Numbered from the stretch's first letter, positions 17,089 to 27,285 are shown. The stretch is DNA of 60,063 bases from M55B112 sp040880545 (GCA_040880545.1 JBBDIE010000194.1:1-60063), one strand, 5' to 3'. Numbers and translations are program-made. The notes: generated from the letters alone by a model not told the origin.

Positions 17089-19341
17089 ATGGAACAAAGA
17101 AATACCATCAGGAAAAGCATGTTACTCCTCATGCTTATTTGTTTTTTCGCAACATTGGATGTGGGAGCTTCTTCTGAGACAGACGACCCTGTTTACATTT
17201 ACTGTGATCAAACCGGGCCCGCTGAAGATTTTGCAGTGAAAAAGCTGAAAGGCTTCCTGGGATTAAATGGATCCAGGGTGGAGGTTCAGGACCTGAAAGG
17301 GTATAAAAGTTCTGAGAACAGAAAAATCACAAGTTATTTTCTTCTGAATCAACAAAATCCAAATTATAAAAGCCACAGCACGCTATTTACCGGAAATATT
17401 GATCCTTCTCTAATGCCGGAGGGCTTTTCAATTGAAAGGAGCAATTCGGGTATCACGATAACAGGTGCTGATGATACCGGTCTGCTATATGGAGTGTACG
17501 AGTTAATTGAACGCTTTGAGATGGAAGATATCCACAAAATCACAAGCTTCCAATCAGCGCCAAAACTGGCATTCAGAGGTATTAAATTTAATTTACCCTG
17601 GTCAACTTATCGTGTGCATGAGTCACTCTCCATGCACTATGAAACTTGCCGGGATTTACAGTTCTGGGAAAAGTTCCTGGATATGATGTCTGAAAACAGG
17701 TTTAATCACCTGACACTGTGGGCAATTCATCCCTGGACGTATATGGTAAAACCGACCAATTATCCTGAAGCATCCGGGTTAACCGACCGGGAATTGTTGG
17801 AATGGCAGAATTTCTGGCATTCGTTGTTTGCAATGGCCAATGAGAGATGTATAAAAGTGCTTATGGTTAACTGGAACATTTTTGTTTCTCCTGAGTTTGC
17901 CAAAGCTCATAATGTGGCCCTTTACAGTACAGAGTTATCAAGCGGATACAACGGCAAAGGAGATTATTCCACCTTGGTCCAGGAGTACAATAAGGATGTG
18001 GTAAGACAGGTATTGGAGGAATATCCTGAACTTTCAGGGCTTGGTATTAGTCAGAATGAGCGGATGGAAGGCAGGACAGAGGAGGAATGGCAAAATTGGA
18101 TCGTTGATACCTACTTTAATATATTAAACCAGGCTGAGGGAAACAAGGAATTAATGATGCGGGGTCATACGCATCCAAGCCCGGAGCTGACGCGCGATGC
18201 CATTGAAAAAAATAAAGAAATTTTCAAGGGTCCGGTATGGATTTCTTTGAAGTTTAACTGGTCCCATGCGTTTGCATCTCCAAAATTATTCTATATCCAC
18301 GGAGGATCCACATCTGATTCATTCTGGAATCCGCATCCCGTCGATTATAAGATTTTATTTAAAATCAGGAACGAAGATTTCTTTATTCTGAGATGGGGTC
18401 AGCCGGACTATATACGCGAGTTGATCAGGGAAAACAGCCAGCCTTATATCGATGGATATACAATAGGTTCAGAAACTTATATTCCGGCAAAAGAATACAC
18501 CACGAAACCCGGGGAACACCTTACATGGGATTATGGATTTGAAAAACAGTGGCTATTCTATAAGCTTTGGGGGCGCCTTATGTATGATCCTGAGATATCG
18601 GATGAAGTCTTCGAACTCGGCTTTGACAAGAAATACGGACCAGGAACAGGTAAGTTTTTACTGGGGGCCTCCGCCAAAGCAGGAAATATGCCCCTTCGTT
18701 TAGCTACTTATTTCTCCTCGTCCTGGGACTTTACCTTATATTCTGAAGGATTTATCTCCGGTGCAACACAAACCTGGCGGGGTCAATACTACGATAAAAC
18801 TTCCGCATTTCTATCCATAGAGGAGATCATTCATAGTAAGACCCTTGATCCTCAATGGATGAATATACGGGAATATGTGGATATGATAAATAATGAATAT
18901 CCAATTCCCGCATCCAGACTTACTCCCGCCAAACTGGCCCGCCAACTGGAAGACGATGGGCTGGAAGCCCTCAGCCTTTTAAGTTCGGTTGCAGGTACAG
19001 ATGCCACCCTTTTGCACGAAATTGCCGATCAAAAAGCCTGGGCCTACCTGAGCCTCTATTTTGCATCCAAGCTGAGGGCCGGTATCGATTTGCAACTATA
19101 TCGCACTTCAGGAATTATGGAAAACAAAGAAAGTGCACTATCACATATTGAACAGGCTTTGATCCATTGGGAAAAGTTATGCCTTACCATGGATCCGTAT
19201 GCAAAGGAGATCCCCTTGCTGCATCTGGGGGATGATTACATAACAACCAAATTCAGCAAGCCGGTTGAACGATTTTCCTGGAGGGCCTTCTCTGACCAGG
19301 TTTTACGTGATGTGGAAATTGTCAGAAACAGCAGGAATTAA
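17089..19341 (+). CDS. Secreted glycosidase-like protein with GH20/GH67-type N-terminal domain
   Basis: A 750-residue exported protein with an N-terminal signal peptide (KSMLLLMLICFFATLDVGAS). Residues about 30-160 look like the small alpha/beta domain that precedes the barrel in GH20 and GH67 enzymes, ending in the typical GFSIERSNSGITITGADDTGLLYGVYELIE. A TIM-barrel-like region follows (FRGIKFNLPWSTYR, NRFNHLTLWAIHPW, GLGISQNERM, ISLKFNWSHAF, with many Trp and Asp/Glu), then a helical C-terminal part. This resembles alpha-glucuronidases and related uncharacterised Bacteroidota proteins; the catalytic acids cannot be assigned safely. It is monocistronic. Function: probably attack on a plant or host glycan, family uncertain. 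Confidence 0.65.
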   Translation: MEQRNTIRKSMLLLMLICFFATLDVGASSETDDPVYIYCDQTGPAEDFAVKKLKGFLGLNGSRVEVQDLKGYKSSENRKITSYFLLNQQNPNYKSHSTLFTGNIDPSLMPEGFSIERSNSGITITGADDTGLLYGVYELIERFEMEDIHKITSFQSAPKLAFRGIKFNLPWSTYRVHESLSMHYETCRDLQFWEKFLDMMSENRFNHLTLWAIHPWTYMVKPTNYPEASGLTDRELLEWQNFWHSLFAMANERCIKVLMVNWNIFVSPEFAKAHNVALYSTELSSGYNGKGDYSTLVQEYNKDVVRQVLEEYPELSGLGISQNERMEGRTEEEWQNWIVDTYFNILNQAEGNKELMMRGHTHPSPELTRDAIEKNKEIFKGPVWISLKFNWSHAFASPKLFYIHGGSTSDSFWNPHPVDYKILFKIRNEDFFILRWGQPDYIRELIRENSQPYIDGYTIGSETYIPAKEYTTKPGEHLTWDYGFEKQWLFYKLWGRLMYDPEISDEVFELGFDKKYGPGTGKFLLGASAKAGNMPLRLATYFSSSWDFTLYSEGFISGATQTWRGQYYDKTSAFLSIEEIIHSKTLDPQWMNIREYVDMINNEYPIPASRLTPAKLARQLEDDGLEALSLLSSVAGTDATLLHEIADQKAWAYLSLYFASKLRAGIDLQLYRTSGIMENKESALSHIEQALIHWEKLCLTMDPYAKEIPLLHLGDDYITTKFSKPVERFSWRAFSDQVLRDVEIVRNSRN

Positions 19342-19774
19342 AGAATCATCGTGAAACTCCTATACCTGGTTTCCTATTGCAATCCATTGGTCATTTACCC
19401 GGAAAAGTAAAAATGCTCCAACGATGAATTCCAGCACCCGCTCCCAATTATGCATTCATCAGGAAATTTATTAATTTCACGTTCTGATTTTCAGAAAGCT
19501 TAATACAGGAAGGATCACTAAATCTGAAAGTGCGATTCCGTGATCTTTCCGGTATATATACATATTCACGTTACATCCCGGTTCATTATTGAATTATGCA
19601 TATAATAAAATGTAATGTTCAATAAAATATTATATCATATTGTTCAGTTGAAAATAACAGGTAATAATTCGGGAAAATTCTTAATGATATGGTTAAACTT
19701 TCAAGCATTATGGCAGTCTAATGAAACTGCCGTGGCATTGTCTGAAATATGGAGCCCTCAAATGAACTAATTAA
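19342..19774. other. AT-rich region upstream of the RND operon
   Basis: 433 bp with no supported gene. A small inverted repeat, GGCAGT (19712-19717) with ACTGCC (19726-19731), lies 43 bp before the adaptor start and could be an operator or a hairpin in the leader. No exact -7 consensus was found. The rest is low-complexity AT-rich sequence. Confidence 0.45.
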
Positions 19775-20905
19775 ATGGCATTGAACAGAAAAAAATTAAT
19801 CAATAGATCCGCTACCATTATATCGATAGTCGTGGTGCTGGGAATAATTCTCATACCCAAATTAAAACCGATGTTACAGTCGGAACAAGGTATGAGTTCC
19901 GGTATGCCCGCACCAGGTATGGGCCGGGGTACCCAGGTATTGTTTGCCAGTGGATATATTATTAAACCCACCCGGATGAATGAGCTGATCTACACCACGG
20001 GTTCCCTGATTCCCGACGAGCAGGTGGAACTGGCCTTCGAAACATCAGGAAAAGTGGTGGGAATCTATTTTAAGGAGGGTACCAGGGTGAAGAAGGGACA
20101 GTTACTGGCTAAGATCAATGACAGGCCTTTGCAGGCGCAGCTTTTAAAATTGCAGGCCCAGCGAAAGCTAACGGAAGAGCGGGAGTTCAGACAGCGCCAG
20201 CTGCTGGATCGGGATGCTATCAGCCGGGAAAGTTATGACCAGGTTGCCACAGAACTTCAGTCGCTTGAAGCAGATATCCAACTGATCGAAGCACGTATTT
20301 CAGAAACAGAATTGAGGGCACCCTTTGATGGTGTAGTTGGTTTACGAATGATCAGTGAAGGTGCTTTCGCAACCACACAGACGAAGATAATCAGCCTGGT
20401 AAAGATCAGCCCCCTGAAAATTGAATTTTCGGTTCCCGAACGGTATGCCGGCGAAATATCTCCCGGGTTCCCTATCTCATTTGAGGTGGATGGAATCACA
20501 AAGACTTTTACTGCCAAAGTATATGCCGTTGATCCAAAAGTGGATGAGAAGACCCGTACCATCGTCGCCAGGGCCATGTATCCCAACAGCAAGGAAGAAT
20601 TGAAACCCGGCCGGTATGCCAGCATCAGGGTATTATTGTCGGAAATTGAAAACACAATAGCCATCCCAACCCAGGCAGTTATTCCGGAAATGGGGGGTGA
20701 GAAAGTATTCATCATAAAAAACGGGAAAGCTTCAGAGGTCAGGATTCAAACAGGACTGCGAACAGAATCACATATTCAGATCAAGGAAGGACTCCGGTTT
20801 GGTGACACACTGCTGACAACGGCCATATTACAGTTGCGCCATAATATACCGGTACAGCTTGACACAATTATCAGCAACGAACCCATTGTAAACAGCATAC
20901 CATGA
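19775..20905 (+). CDS. RND efflux periplasmic adaptor (membrane fusion protein)
   Basis: 376 residues, first gene of an adaptor-pump-channel operon. One N-terminal membrane anchor (about 13-27) precedes a Met/Gly/Pro linker. Then come the beta-barrel and lipoyl halves (TGSLIPDEQVELAFETSGKVVGIYFKEGTRVKKGQLLAKIND), a short coiled-coil hairpin (QRKLTEEREFRQRQLLDRDAISRESYDQ), the second lipoyl half (ELRAPFDGVVGLRMISEGAFAT), and the membrane-proximal domain (TIAIPTQAVIPEMGGEKVFII). It joins the inner-membrane pump to the outer-membrane channel. Its stop overlaps the pump start (ATGA), implying translational coupling. The substrate cannot be predicted; drugs, bile-like compounds or metabolites are possible. 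Confidence 0.93.
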   Translation: MALNRKKLINRSATIISIVVVLGIILIPKLKPMLQSEQGMSSGMPAPGMGRGTQVLFASGYIIKPTRMNELIYTTGSLIPDEQVELAFETSGKVVGIYFKEGTRVKKGQLLAKINDRPLQAQLLKLQAQRKLTEEREFRQRQLLDRDAISRESYDQVATELQSLEADIQLIEARISETELRAPFDGVVGLRMISEGAFATTQTKIISLVKISPLKIEFSVPERYAGEISPGFPISFEVDGITKTFTAKVYAVDPKVDEKTRTIVARAMYPNSKEELKPGRYASIRVLLSEIENTIAIPTQAVIPEMGGEKVFIIKNGKASEVRIQTGLRTESHIQIKEGLRFGDTLLTTAILQLRHNIPVQLDTIISNEPIVNSIP

Positions 20906-23900
20906 GTCTGGCATCAGTTAGCATACAAAGACCTGTATTAGCAACCGTATTCTCACTGGTTATCCTTCTATTTGGTGCCATTGGACTTACCCGTCTTGGG
21001 GTGAGAGAGTTTCCGAGTGTCGATCCTCCCCTGATTTCTGTGAGTACATCCTATCCGGGAGCAAATTCCGATGTAATAGAAACCCAGATCACCGAACCCC
21101 TGGAACAATCGATTAATGGTATTCCCGGGATACGAACCTTAACCAGCAGCAGTAGCCAGGGGCGCAGTAGAATTACCGTTGAGTTTGAATTGTCTGTTGA
21201 TATGGAGACCGCGGCCAATGACGTACGCGATAAGGTGTCGCAGGCCCAACGCTTCCTGCCGCGGGATTGTGATCCCCCCACCGTTTCCAAAGCCGATGCT
21301 GATGCCAGCCCGATTATGATGATTGCTGTGCAGAGTACCAAAAGATCCCTACTCGGACTTTCAGAAATTGCCGAACTAACATTTAAAGAGCAGTTGCAGA
21401 CCGTCTCCGGGGTCAGCGCTGTCATGATCTGGGGAGAGAAAAGATACGCCATGCGAATCTGGCTCGATCCCGAAAAGCTGGCCGGATACCAAATGACACC
21501 CCTGGATGTACGCAATGCAATCATTCGCGAAAATGTGGAGCTCCCTGCAGGCAGTATCGAAGGCAATACCACTGAACTAACCATCCGCGCCCTGGGACTC
21601 ATGACCACCCCGCAGGAATTTAACAGCCTTATCCTGCGACAAACTGGCGATCAGATTGTACGGGTAAGCGATATCGGCAGGGCAGAATTAGGACCGGAGG
21701 ACCTTCGCGGAATCATGCGAATGAACAATATCCCCACGGTTGCTGCCATTATCATTCCCCAACCGGGCGCAAACCATATCGATATCGTGGATGAGGTATA
21801 CAGCAGACTGGAATACATCAAAAAAGACCTACCTGATGATGTTAAATATGTGGTGGGCTTCGATAATACAAAATATATCCGTTCATCTATTAAAGAGGTT
21901 CAGAATACCATATATCTCGCCTTCTTTCTTGTACTTTTCATCATTTTTATCTTCCTGCGTGACTGGCGGACTACCATTATTCCGATCCTGGTGATCCCCG
22001 TTTCACTGGTAGGTTCTTTCTTTGTAATGTACATATTCGGGTTCACCATCAATGTGCTTACTCTGCTGGCCGTCGTACTCTCCATTGGCTTGGTGGTTGA
22101 TGATGCCATTGTGATGATGGAAAATATATACGTAAAAATTGAACAGGGAATGTCGCCCAGAGAGGCTGGGATCAAGGGGGCCAATGAAATATTTTTTGCC
22201 ATTATATCCACCACCATTACGGTCATTGCTGTATTTATACCCATTGTTTTCCTGGAGGGAATGACGGGAAGATTGTTCAGGGAATTCAGTATTGTGATTG
22301 CAGGAGCTGTGGCCATCTCATCATTTGTGGCCCTGTCCCTCACTCCCATGCTTTCAACCAAACTATTAAAAACCCGGCATAAGCATTCCAGACTCTACAA
22401 TTACACAGAAAAATTCTTTATCTCCCTGAATAGAATTTACAAGGATTCACTCAATACATTTCTCGAAAAGAGATATATCGCCTACATCATTCTTGTCGCA
22501 TCATTTGTGCTGATCTTCGTATTGTGGAAAAATATTCCTGCCGAGATGGCACCACTGGAGGATCGTTCACGGCTCACTATCAGAACCACAACCCAGGAGG
22601 GAGCTACCTACGAATTCAATCTCGGGTTTATCGAAGATATCGCCGAAATGGTGGAAGAAACCGTACCCGAAAGTGAAGAGATTACCCAGAGGGCCTGGAG
22701 TTCCGGCGGATTTGTAATCGTATCCCTGGTTGAACCCTCTGAGAGAGAACGAACCCAGAATGATATTGCCAATCAGTTGTCGGGGAAACTGCGAACAATG
22801 ACCAAGGCCCGTGCCAACGTTATGCAGCAATCGACATTTGGTGGCAGGCGGGCCGGACTTCCGATTCAGTATGTACTGCAGGCGCCCACCATCGATAAAT
22901 TACGGGAAATTCTACCTCCATTTATGGAGGAGGTAAATAACAACCCCATTTTCGAAATGGCCGATGTTAATCTAAAATTCACCAAACCTGAGTTGCAGAT
23001 TGTAATTAACCGGGATAAGGCCAACCTTCTGGGAGTATCAACTCAGAATATCGGGCAGACATTGCAGCTTGCACTCAGTGGTCAACGGTTTGGCTATTTT
23101 ATCATGAATGGTAAGCAATATCAGATCCTGGGCGAACTGGCCAGGGAGGACCGGAATAAACCCCTGGATCTGAAATCGTTGTATGTGAGAAATAATACCG
23201 GGGAAATGGTGCAACTGGACAATTTTGTTACCCTCCGGGAATCAACAGCACCGCCCCAGTTATACCGCTATAACAGGTTCGTGGCCGCCACCGTAACTTC
23301 CGGACTGGCCGAAGGAAAAACCATTAGTCAGGGTATTGCTGAGATGGATAAAATTGCAGATAAAGTGTTGGACGATTCTTTCAGAACTGCACTCGACGGC
23401 GATTCTAAAGACTACATGGAAAGTTCCTCCAGCCTGATGTTTGCATTCCTGCTGGCCATTCTCCTTATTTTCCTGGTACTCTCGGCACAGTTTGAAAGTT
23501 TTAAAGACCCGCTCATCGTTATGATGACCGTTCCCCTGGCACTTACGGGCGCGCTGCTGTTTATGTGGTATTTCGGAATTACCATGAACATTTTCAGCCA
23601 GATAGGAATCATTATGCTCATTGGACTTGTCTCCAAAAACGGTATCCTCATCGTGGAATTTGCCAACCAGAGAAAAACAGCCGGAATGAGCAAAAATGAG
23701 GCGATCCGGTTCTCCGCTGCAGCCAGGTTCAGGCCAATCCTCATGACGAGCTTGTCAACTATCCTGGGAGTTCTTCCGCTTGCCCTGGGTTGGGGAGAAG
23801 GTGCACAGAGCCGTGTTGCCATGGGTGTCGCGGTTGTAGGTGGACTTACACTTTCCACATTGCTTACACTGTATGTTGTTCCTGCTATTTACCTCTTAAT

Positions 23901-23964
23901 TTCAAGCGAAACGAAAAGTATTAATGATGAACCAGTTAATTCCATTGAAGTTGAGACCCCTTAG
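20902..23964 (+). CDS. RND efflux pump permease (AcrB/MexB type, HAE1)
   Basis: 1020 residues, inner-membrane proton-driven exporter. The N-terminus SVSIQRPVLATVFSLVILLFGAIGL is the first helix of the family; the large periplasmic loops follow (ISVSTSYPGANSDVIETQITEPLEQSINGIPGI). The TM4 motif GLVVDDAIVMMENIYVKIE carries the two aspartates of the proton relay. TM11 has LIGLVSKNGILIVEFANQ. Length and aspartates indicate a multidrug-type (HAE1) pump, not a heavy-metal (HME) pump. It overlaps the adaptor by 4 bp and the channel gene by 41 bp, forming a tight operon. Confidence 0.95.
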   Translation: MSLASVSIQRPVLATVFSLVILLFGAIGLTRLGVREFPSVDPPLISVSTSYPGANSDVIETQITEPLEQSINGIPGIRTLTSSSSQGRSRITVEFELSVDMETAANDVRDKVSQAQRFLPRDCDPPTVSKADADASPIMMIAVQSTKRSLLGLSEIAELTFKEQLQTVSGVSAVMIWGEKRYAMRIWLDPEKLAGYQMTPLDVRNAIIRENVELPAGSIEGNTTELTIRALGLMTTPQEFNSLILRQTGDQIVRVSDIGRAELGPEDLRGIMRMNNIPTVAAIIIPQPGANHIDIVDEVYSRLEYIKKDLPDDVKYVVGFDNTKYIRSSIKEVQNTIYLAFFLVLFIIFIFLRDWRTTIIPILVIPVSLVGSFFVMYIFGFTINVLTLLAVVLSIGLVVDDAIVMMENIYVKIEQGMSPREAGIKGANEIFFAIISTTITVIAVFIPIVFLEGMTGRLFREFSIVIAGAVAISSFVALSLTPMLSTKLLKTRHKHSRLYNYTEKFFISLNRIYKDSLNTFLEKRYIAYIILVASFVLIFVLWKNIPAEMAPLEDRSRLTIRTTTQEGATYEFNLGFIEDIAEMVEETVPESEEITQRAWSSGGFVIVSLVEPSERERTQNDIANQLSGKLRTMTKARANVMQQSTFGGRRAGLPIQYVLQAPTIDKLREILPPFMEEVNNNPIFEMADVNLKFTKPELQIVINRDKANLLGVSTQNIGQTLQLALSGQRFGYFIMNGKQYQILGELAREDRNKPLDLKSLYVRNNTGEMVQLDNFVTLRESTAPPQLYRYNRFVAATVTSGLAEGKTISQGIAEMDKIADKVLDDSFRTALDGDSKDYMESSSSLMFAFLLAILLIFLVLSAQFESFKDPLIVMMTVPLALTGALLFMWYFGITMNIFSQIGIIMLIGLVSKNGILIVEFANQRKTAGMSKNEAIRFSAAARFRPILMTSLSTILGVLPLALGWGEGAQSRVAMGVAVVGGLTLSTLLTLYVVPAIYLLISSETKSINDEPVNSIEVETP

Positions 23965-25282
23965 CCAGAAATATCGTTTACTTTATCTGTTCATTTTCTT
24001 CTTCACAACGGTAAATACCGGAGCCCAGGAAATATACGATCTGAGCCGATGTATTCAAGCCGGACTGGAAAGAAATTTCAACCTGCAGGTAGTCCGCAAC
24101 AGCGAGGAAATAGCATTGAACAACCATTCCAAGGGAAATGCCGGCATGTTGCCAACGGTAACTGCTGTCAACCGCTTCGGGGGTACATTGAACAGTACCG
24201 ATCAAAATTATGTGGACGGCTCCAGAAATTCCTCTTCAAACATTCACAATACATCAGGATCAGCAGCGATTAACCTCGGAATGACCATCTTCAGGGGGTT
24301 CCAGGTACAAAATACCTACCTAAAACTGGGGGAACAGGCCGAACTGGAAGGGCTTAAAACACAGATGGCCATAGAAAACCTGATTTCACAGATCGTATCG
24401 GAATACAACTACTACCTGCAACAAATGGCCCTCTATGTGAACCTGGACTATTCCGTTTCATTGTCCCGTGAACGTGCACGAATCGATGAACAACGCTACC
24501 TGCTGGGATCTGCATCCAAAATGCAGCTGCTGCAGTCACTGGTCTACCTGAATGCCGACAGTTCAAGACTTGCCAGGCAAAATGAAGTATTGCGGACCTC
24601 TCAGATCAGACTGAACGAACTAATGGCCAGCGACAACCTGGGAGAGATTATAACGCTGATGGATACAGTCATTGACATTAACAAGGCCCTTTCGTATGAT
24701 TCGCTGATTAATGAAACACTTAATTACAATACCAGTCTGCAGATCGCTTCCAGGAACCAGGTGATTTCGGAACTGGATTATAAAATTATAGAATCACGGG
24801 CCTATCCCTATCTTTCCTTGTCGTCTGGCTACGGCTACAACTACAATAGCTACGGGAACAGCCAGTTGATTAACCAGCACACACTTGGAATGAACTATGG
24901 GTTGACATTGGGGGTTGATATTTTCGACGGGTTTAACCGCAACCGGGAAAAAAGCAATGCACGCATTGAAATTGAGAACAGATCAATCCTCTACAAGGAG
25001 GTGGAACAAGAGGTAAGGGCCGACCTTCTTACCATTTACTACGCATACGAAAACAACTTACGACTGCTCAGGCTGGAAGAACAAAATCTGGAGGTGGCCA
25101 TGGAAAACCTGGAAATAGCCCTGGAACAATACAAACTGGGAAGCCTGGCCGGACTCGAACTCCGTGAAGTACAAAAGAGCCTCCTGGACGCTGAGGAACG
25201 GCTGATAACCGTTAAATACCTTACTAAAGTTGCTGAAATCTCATTGCTCCAGATTTCGGGAAATATCATGGATTACTTGTAA
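23924..25282 (+). CDS. TolC-family outer-membrane efflux channel
   Basis: 452 residues, third gene of the efflux operon; its start lies within the end of the pump gene. A signal peptide (LLYLFIFFFTTVNTGAQ) is followed by EIYDLSRCIQAGLERNFNLQVVRNS, the standard TolC/OEP opening. Two duplicated helical halves follow; the second ends with NLEVAMENLEIALEQYKLGSLAGLELREVQKSLLDAEERL, a classic repeat of the family. It forms the outer-membrane and periplasmic tunnel of the pump. Confidence 0.92.
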   Translation: MMNQLIPLKLRPLSQKYRLLYLFIFFFTTVNTGAQEIYDLSRCIQAGLERNFNLQVVRNSEEIALNNHSKGNAGMLPTVTAVNRFGGTLNSTDQNYVDGSRNSSSNIHNTSGSAAINLGMTIFRGFQVQNTYLKLGEQAELEGLKTQMAIENLISQIVSEYNYYLQQMALYVNLDYSVSLSRERARIDEQRYLLGSASKMQLLQSLVYLNADSSRLARQNEVLRTSQIRLNELMASDNLGEIITLMDTVIDINKALSYDSLINETLNYNTSLQIASRNQVISELDYKIIESRAYPYLSLSSGYGYNYNSYGNSQLINQHTLGMNYGLTLGVDIFDGFNRNREKSNARIEIENRSILYKEVEQEVRADLLTIYYAYENNLRLLRLEEQNLEVAMENLEIALEQYKLGSLAGLELREVQKSLLDAEERLITVKYLTKVAEISLLQISGNIMDYL

Positions 25283-25311
25283 TTGACAACTGAACCATGA
25301 CCACTCCCCGG

Positions 25312-26121
25312 TCAGGTGTAAATATCTTTCTTCTTATAAATCCAGTATGAAAGTGCTGTCAGCAACACCGAAATTCCCACAAAATAGGCCAAAGTTCCAA
25401 TCTTAACACCAGGATCCGGGTTGATCGCATCCGCATCCACAAAATAAAACGGGCTCACGTACCCTATAAATGCTACACTTTCTGCAATTTTTGCAATATT
25501 GTAAATGAAATAAAAAACCAACACCAGCGCGATTCCAAAAACAGTAAATGGCTTTGCCCTTCTGATCAGTGTCGATATGAAAAGGCCAAGGGCCCCAAAG
25601 AGGTATGTCAGCAACATGGTATTAAACGAGAGTATAAGAAATGCTTTGATACTGAAGGGTCCTGATTTAACCAGCTCTATGCTCACAAATCCAGCGAATG
25701 CTGTGACCAGGTTCAGTAAGAATATATTGAGAACGATAACGGCCAGCTTACTTAAAAAAACCTCGCTTCGGGAGATAGGGCGCGACAGCAGGTACTCGGC
25801 AGTATTGTTGTACTCTTCCTTCAACAGGATGTTGGAGGATAGTACGATGGAAAAGACACTACCCAGTACCATCATGTAGATGAGGTTATTGGCAGTATAA
25901 AAACCAAATACAGATAGCAGGTCGTTGACATTGGAGATCCCTTTGAACTGCAACATACCTTCCGGAAATAGTTTCATCAAATCAAGTATCTTGGCCTGGT
26001 TCTCCAGAAATATCGGATAAGCCGACATCGTAACCGACATTAAGAGGATGATTACAGCCATCCAGATGATGAGGTTGGGTAAATTCATCCTCATCTCCTT
26101 TTTAAAGAGGTTCCTGTTCAT
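25312..26121 (-). CDS. ABC-2 type transporter permease
   Basis: 269 residues with about six transmembrane helices: LIIWMAVIILLMSVTMSA, NLIYMMVLGSVFSIVLSS, LAVIVLNIFLLNLVTAFAGFV, FLILSFNTMLLTYLFGALGLFIS, VFGIALVLVFYFIYNIA, GTLAYFVGISVLLTALSYWIY. EEYNNTAEYLLSRPISRSEVFLSK is the coupling region typical of ABC-2 exporters. It begins 12 bp after the ATPase gene at 26134, so the two form one exporter operon. Substrate unknown; such pairs serve drug, bacteriocin or lipid export, or membrane stress response. Confidence 0.88.
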   Translation of the reverse strand: MNRNLFKKEMRMNLPNLIIWMAVIILLMSVTMSAYPIFLENQAKILDLMKLFPEGMLQFKGISNVNDLLSVFGFYTANNLIYMMVLGSVFSIVLSSNILLKEEYNNTAEYLLSRPISRSEVFLSKLAVIVLNIFLLNLVTAFAGFVSIELVKSGPFSIKAFLILSFNTMLLTYLFGALGLFISTLIRRAKPFTVFGIALVLVFYFIYNIAKIAESVAFIGYVSPFYFVDADAINPDPGVKIGTLAYFVGISVLLTALSYWIYKKKDIYT

Positions 26122-26133
26122 AAATCGTCTGCC

Positions 26134-27024
26134 TTAATGTTCATAATAGTGCATAAATATTTCGTCCAGCGAAGGTTCCTCAATCCTGAGGTTAGATATC
26201 TGCATTCCCGAAATGATACCCACAAGTTCGTTGATGTTACCTGAATAGAGGAACGTTGTACTGTTGTCGGCCCCAACAAGCAAACTCTCAACTCCCGGAA
26301 TGTTAAATTTTTCCCGGACCATTCCGGTTTCAAATTCCATATACACCTTCTTAAGTTGCTTCTTTCTCAATGTTTCTATATCCTCCATCTGAACAATCTG
26401 CCCCTCCTTGATAATGGCCACCCGTTTGCAGAGCATCTGCACCTCACTGAGTACATGGGATGAGAAAAATACAGTCATTCCTTTCTTGTTCTCAGACCTG
26501 AGCAACTCAAAAAATATGGATTGCATGAGTGGATCCAGACCGGTGGTCGGCTCATCAATGATCAATAGTTTCGGCCTGTGCATCAGGCTCTGGACGATGG
26601 ATACCTTCTTGCGGTTCCCCATAGAGAGCTCAGCTATCTTACGTTTCAGATCCAGATTGAACAGCATGGCGAGTTCCTTTATTCTATCCTCACCATCTCC
26701 TTTGTTGTAAAAACGGTAGCAATACCTGAGAAATTCATGCACGTCCATATACGGATAAGGGATCGCATCGGAAGGAATGTACCCGACCGACTGCTTAATC
26801 TTCTTCGTATCCCTGGCTGTATCCATGCCCATTATAGAGGCACTTCCATCTGTGGGGAAAATCATATTCATCAGTATACGAATGGTAGTCGATTTCCCGG
26901 CTCCGTTGGGACCAATGAACCCAAATATCTCCCCCTCCTCCACTGCCAGATTCACATGCTCTATACCCCTGATCCTGCCGTAAAATTTTGTAAGGTTTTT
27001 TATATCTATAATTGACGTTCCCAT
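26134..27024 (-). CDS. ABC transporter ATP-binding protein
   Basis: 296 residues. Walker A GPNGAGKST (about 38-46), Q-loop region PTDGSASIMGMDTARDTKKIKQSVGYIPSD, signature LSMGNRKKVSIVQSLMHRPKLLIIDEPTTGLDP with Walker B, and H-loop FSSHVLSEVQ are all intact; the signature reads LSMGN in place of LSGGQ, a variant common in ABC-2 exporters. The roughly 80-residue C-terminal extension is typical of drug-export ATPases. The message probably starts near 27112, giving an 88-nt leader with a hairpin. Confidence 0.92.
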   Translation of the reverse strand: MGTSIIDIKNLTKFYGRIRGIEHVNLAVEEGEIFGFIGPNGAGKSTTIRILMNMIFPTDGSASIMGMDTARDTKKIKQSVGYIPSDAIPYPYMDVHEFLRYCYRFYNKGDGEDRIKELAMLFNLDLKRKIAELSMGNRKKVSIVQSLMHRPKLLIIDEPTTGLDPLMQSIFFELLRSENKKGMTVFFSSHVLSEVQMLCKRVAIIKEGQIVQMEDIETLRKKQLKKVYMEFETGMVREKFNIPGVESLLVGADNSTTFLYSGNINELVGIISGMQISNLRIEEPSLDEIFMHYYEH

Positions 27025-27083
27025 TATGGTACAATGTTTAAACCAATGTAATATTTATGAACTGGAGGGTGCGTTGTCTCTAA

Positions 27084-27126
27084 TTCCGCTTATGCAGCGG
27101 AACTTAGCGATTTAAAATCAAATATA
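27084..27126 (-). promoter_or_regulatory. Promoter element and leader hairpin of the ABC exporter operon
   Basis: On the minus strand 27126-27119 reads TATATTTG, an exact TAnnTTTG. Just downstream in the leader, TTCCGCT and AGCGGAA (27084-27090 and 27096-27102) form a 7-bp stem with a 5-nt loop. The hairpin could stabilise the message or be an operator for a local regulator. Confidence 0.5.
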
Positions 27127-27185
27127 TACTTTAGAAGTGATAAGGTGAGAAAAAATTATTAACGTATGAAAGAGAAGCAGTATTT

Positions 27186-27238
27186 ACCGAAGTATCAAGA
27201 TTCCCTTCGGTCATGAGCCCCGGCCAATCCGGTCACTC
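27186..27238. repeat. Dispersed repeat copy A, with hairpin after pncA
   Basis: ATTCCCTTCGGTCATGAGC (27200-27218) matches 58429-58447 at 18 of 19 bases; TCACTC recurs at the same offset in both (27233 and 58462). In this copy ACCGAAG (27186-27192) and CTTCGGT (27205-27211) also form a 7-bp hairpin about 75 bp downstream of the pncA stop, which might end the NAD operon. No coding content is seen. Confidence 0.5.
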
Positions 27239-27285
27239 ACATCTTCTATACGTCGAAAACTGAAAACTACTTTTTATTGCAAACA

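Noticed and set aside
16701..17177. Overlapping small frames between asnA and the 17089 gene
   Set aside because: Both strands have frames of 60-90 codons over the same bases and none shows a family, signal peptide or promoter in register.
25297..25317. TGACC/GGTCA hairpin as terminator of the efflux operon
   Set aside because: The stem is only 5 bp and has no T-run; too weak to call.
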